This document shows, piece after piece, positions 61,757 to 64,000 of a stretch of DNA of 64,000 nt. This DNA is from Promethearchaeota archaeon (GTDB lineage: Archaea > Asgardarchaeota > Lokiarchaeia > Sigyniarchaeales > SOKP01). The DNA lies in the NCBI GenBank assembly GCA_019058365.1, contig JAHPZE010000002.1, forward strand, positions 124,001 to 188,000, read 5' to 3'. Every line of letters begins with the position of its first letter. The stretch's first letter is position 1. A program made the translations under genes and the position numbers. Below the pieces are notes generated by a model. That model saw only the letters and a program-made list of their open reading frames with translations. It made no database searches and had not been told where the DNA came from.

Positions 61757-62347
61757 TTAGAAATCTTCACATTTCTTTCTATAGTACTCTCGAGGATGGT
61801 CACAAGATGGACATTTAAAGTTTTTAGGTAATTCATCCATTTCAACTTCATAACCACACTCCATGCATACCCAGACGACTTTTTTACCACGTTTGAAGAA
61901 AGCATCATCACCAACTAACTTTAAGAGTTTTCCATATCTCTCGGAATGGTGTTTTTCAGCCTTTATAATTGCACTGACTCTTTTGGCAACGTCAGAATAT
62001 CCTTCTTTTTCAGCTGTCTTAACAATATCAGGGTAAAGTGTTTGCCATTCCATATTTTCTCCGGCTATTGCGGATTTCAGATTTTCAATCGTAGTCCCAA
62101 GCGTAGTTGGGAATTCTGCATCAGGGATCACTTTCATTTCATCAAATTTTTCTTCCTTCTTAAATTGTTGGAGCATTTTATAAAACCAACTACCATGTTC
62201 TTTTTCTTGATCTGATGTTTCATCAAAAACTTTTGATATCAACACAAATCCTTCTTTTTTCGCGACTTTAGAAAAATAGTTGTATCTATTACGGGCTTGA
62301 GATTCTCCCACATATGCGGTATATAATTTTTTAGCAGTTTCTTTCAT
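61757..62347 (-). CDS. Rubrerythrin
   Basis: The 196-residue peroxide reductase has a four-helix diiron domain with GESQARNRYNYF (E-x-x-R-x-x-Y), DQEKEHG, GENMEWQ and KAEKHHSERY, and a C-terminal rubredoxin domain with VCMECGY and KCPSCDH. GAGGT is well placed before the ATG. It is the first gene of a two-gene unit with superoxide reductase and uses the same electron supply as the rubredoxin genes to the left. Confidence 0.95.
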   Translation of the reverse strand: MKETAKKLYTAYVGESQARNRYNYFSKVAKKEGFVLISKVFDETSDQEKEHGSWFYKMLQQFKKEEKFDEMKVIPDAEFPTTLGTTIENLKSAIAGENMEWQTLYPDIVKTAEKEGYSDVAKRVSAIIKAEKHHSERYGKLLKLVGDDAFFKRGKKVVWVCMECGYEVEMDELPKNFKCPSCDHPREYYRKKCEDF

Positions 62348-62464
62348 AGTTTTTAACCTCCATTTTTAAATTGGAAATTCGTTTTATATGAATATATTTG
62401 GATTTATATTATTTCGCCTATTTTTTAACTTTTTTACTTATAATTTAAAGAAAAAAAAATTATT

Positions 62465-64000
62465 TTAATAATAAGTTTCTGTCATTCTACTTTCTTCCAA
62501 TTCTACGGGAAAACCTTTTCTATGCCATATCATCATACCCCCAGTTAAATTTCTAATATCTTTAAAATCCGCTTGGGCTAGTATTCGCGCTGCCATCATA
62601 GAGCGAGAACCAGAGTGACATATTACAATTATTTCCTCATCCTTATAATCTTTGATAATATCTGGATTATTTAATAACTCTCCTAAAGGAATTGATTTAG
62701 TATTTTTGATATGACCCTGTGGACCAAGATATTCTTGGGGTGTTCGAACATCGATCATAAGAGGAGGTTCTTCTTTAGTGCTAATACGTTCAAAAAGCTC
62801 ATCAGCACTAATATCTGAAACTGGAGGTGTATCAGGAGGTCTTAATTCTTTTCTAGTTTTCTTTTTGACAGGAGCTATAACTTCAATAGGTTGAACCTTT
62901 TCTAATGTAGCAACTAACATCCCCTTTTCTTTTCCAAGATGTAATAACTTTACTGCTTCGTTTAATTTAGAATAAGCCTCAACACTAGATTTAAATCCTA
63001 GATCTGTTGCATATACTTTTAATTTCTTATTTTCCGGTAATGTATCAAGCCCTTTAATTAGTGCATTTAAAGGACCCGGACATGAAAGTCCACAAGCATC
63101 TACTTCTATGTAATCTTCACTTTCAATAGCCTTTTCATGAACGAATTCTTCAATAACATTTTCGGAACCCCCACATGCTGCCATTATTTCTTCTGTTGTC
63201 GCATTTGCCATTTCATAAATTTTAAAACCCCCAGTTAGTTCATACACTTCTTTAAAACCATTTTGTAATAGAATTCTTAATGCCAAATAACTCCGATATC
63301 CTACTTCACAGTAAACATACATTGATTTATCATGAGGAATTTCATCTAGCCGGGTTCTAAGTTCCTCAATTGGAACATTTGTTGAGCCTTCAATGGATCT
63401 AGCAGAAAATTCTTCTTTAGTCCTAACGTCTAATAAAAGAGCTCCATTATTTACATTGCTAATAAAATCATGCCATTGCCAAATAGGCATATCTTCTCTA
63501 AGAAAGTTAGATGCGACAAATCCAGCCATATTTACGGGATCCTTAGCAGAACCGTAAGGAGGGGCGTACGTTAATTCTAGTTCTTCTAAATCAAAAACAG
63601 TGCCATTAAACTTTATTACTGTTGAGATAACATCAATTCTTTTTTCTGTACCTGGACCTCCAACCGCCTGTGCTCCAAGAATTTTCCCATTTGGAACCTC
63701 AAAAATTAATTTTAGGGTTATTGGTACTGCTCCAGGATAATAACCTGCATGATTATTAGGATGAATATAAATTTTGTTGTAATCTAAACTTAGATTTTTT
63801 AATTGTTTTTCAGTTAATCCTACAGAACCAACTGTCAGATCAAAAACTTTAACAACAGATGTTCCTAAAACCCCTTTATATTCTGAATTTCTTCCAGCAA
63901 TATTATCTGCCGCTATTCTTCCCTGTTTATTTGCGGGACCTGCTAATGCAATTGATATTGGTTTTTTAGTTTGAAAATGATCAACTTGAACAATATCACC
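62465..64000 (-). CDS. CoA-disulfide reductase-type oxidoreductase fused to rhodanese-TusA-rhodanese (partial)
   Basis: The frame is open to the right edge, so the N-terminal FAD/NAD part lies outside. The visible 511 residues contain the end of a pyridine nucleotide-disulfide oxidoreductase (LAGPANKQGRIAADNIAGR, then a dimerisation domain), a rhodanese domain with CEVGYRS, a TusA domain with CGLSCPGP, and a second rhodanese with CHSGSRS. Such multidomain proteins act in sulfane sulfur and CoA persulfide metabolism. The ATG at 63529 often taken as start is internal, because homology continues upstream of it. A gap of 117 bp separates it from rubrerythrin. Confidence 0.9.
   Translation of the reverse strand, partial: GDIVQVDHFQTKKPISIALAGPANKQGRIAADNIAGRNSEYKGVLGTSVVKVFDLTVGSVGLTEKQLKNLSLDYNKIYIHPNNHAGYYPGAVPITLKLIFEVPNGKILGAQAVGGPGTEKRIDVISTVIKFNGTVFDLEELELTYAPPYGSAKDPVNMAGFVASNFLREDMPIWQWHDFISNVNNGALLLDVRTKEEFSARSIEGSTNVPIEELRTRLDEIPHDKSMYVYCEVGYRSYLALRILLQNGFKEVYELTGGFKIYEMANATTEEIMAACGGSENVIEEFVHEKAIESEDYIEVDACGLSCPGPLNALIKGLDTLPENKKLKVYATDLGFKSSVEAYSKLNEAVKLLHLGKEKGMLVATLEKVQPIEVIAPVKKKTRKELRPPDTPPVSDISADELFERISTKEEPPLMIDVRTPQEYLGPQGHIKNTKSIPLGELLNNPDIIKDYKDEEIIVICHSGSRSMMAARILAQADFKDIRNLTGGMMIWHRKGFPVELEESRMTETYY

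Noticed and set aside
61666..61914. Upstream 84-residue extension of superoxide reductase
   Set aside because: It overlaps rubrerythrin in another frame, is not similar to the family, and the ATG at 61665 matches the normal N-terminus.
1..64000. tRNA, rRNA, CRISPR and insertion sequences
   Set aside because: I looked for GC-rich islands, spaced repeats and transposase motifs and saw none; a tRNA scan could still find one.

Overview
The window is low-GC, densely packed DNA that I read as a fragment of an Asgard archaeal genome, probably Lokiarchaeia-like. It joins archaeal information and metabolism genes (archaeal-type AlaRS, endonuclease Q, D-aminoacyl-tRNA deacylase DtdA, GTP cyclohydrolase MptA, ADH synthase, FtsZ) to eukaryote-signature genes (a complete ubiquitin-type operon, a Rag/Arf-like small GTPase, a longin-like domain). 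Starts are often preceded by GGTGA-type Shine-Dalgarno sequences. I saw no tRNA, rRNA, CRISPR array or insertion sequence, and no gene-free gap longer than 300 bp.

Layout. 1-0.7 kb: end of mptA. 0.7-5.0 kb (minus): ubiquitin-like modifier, E1, E2, JAMM/Rpn11-like isopeptidase and a multi-spanning RING-type protein, in transcription order. 5.3-7.4 kb: a winged-helix regulator, a membrane-anchored ubiquitin-like protein and a second free modifier. Both free modifiers end in Ala-Gly instead of Gly-Gly and have no cleavable tail. 7.5-16.8 kb: coiled-coil protein, nucleotidyltransferase, endonuclease Q, ftsZ and alaS. 17-22.8 kb: glycyl radical enzyme with an N-terminal SCP2-like domain, its activase and a tungsten aldehyde oxidoreductase, a plausible route from an alcohol or diol through an aldehyde to an acid. 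23-30.6 kb: small zinc proteins, phosphoesterase, Nudix, VOC, ADH synthase, prephenate dehydrogenase, dtdA and small membrane proteins. 30.8-36.1 kb: three Lrp/AsnC paralogues with a C-terminal cysteine motif, an intact sfsA and a decayed sfsA fragment.

36.3-41 kb: a co-directional ArsR, Rag-like GTPase, histidine kinase, response regulator with a longin-like output domain, and Hsp20; this may be a two-component system acting on a small GTPase. 41-50.7 kb: thiol redox genes (thioredoxin reductase, two PDO proteins, ferredoxin-disulfide reductase, glutaredoxins), a MOT1-type oxyanion transporter, two CCG proteins and an iron-sulfur flavoprotein. 50.7-55 kb: a CooS-like protein whose C-cluster cysteine appears replaced by Glu, as in hybrid cluster protein, and a ferredoxin-like protein; both have a GAACATGTTC palindrome upstream. 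55-64 kb: oxygen and sulfur defence (NADH:rubredoxin oxidoreductase fused to rubredoxin, two free rubredoxins, FprA flavodiiron protein, superoxide reductase, rubrerythrin, CoA-disulfide reductase fused to rhodanese-TusA-rhodanese) with an acyl-CoA dehydrogenase and a HAD phosphatase. The whole suggests a strict anaerobe with fermentative metabolism, extensive ferredoxin/thiol electron transfer and simple eukaryote-like signalling.
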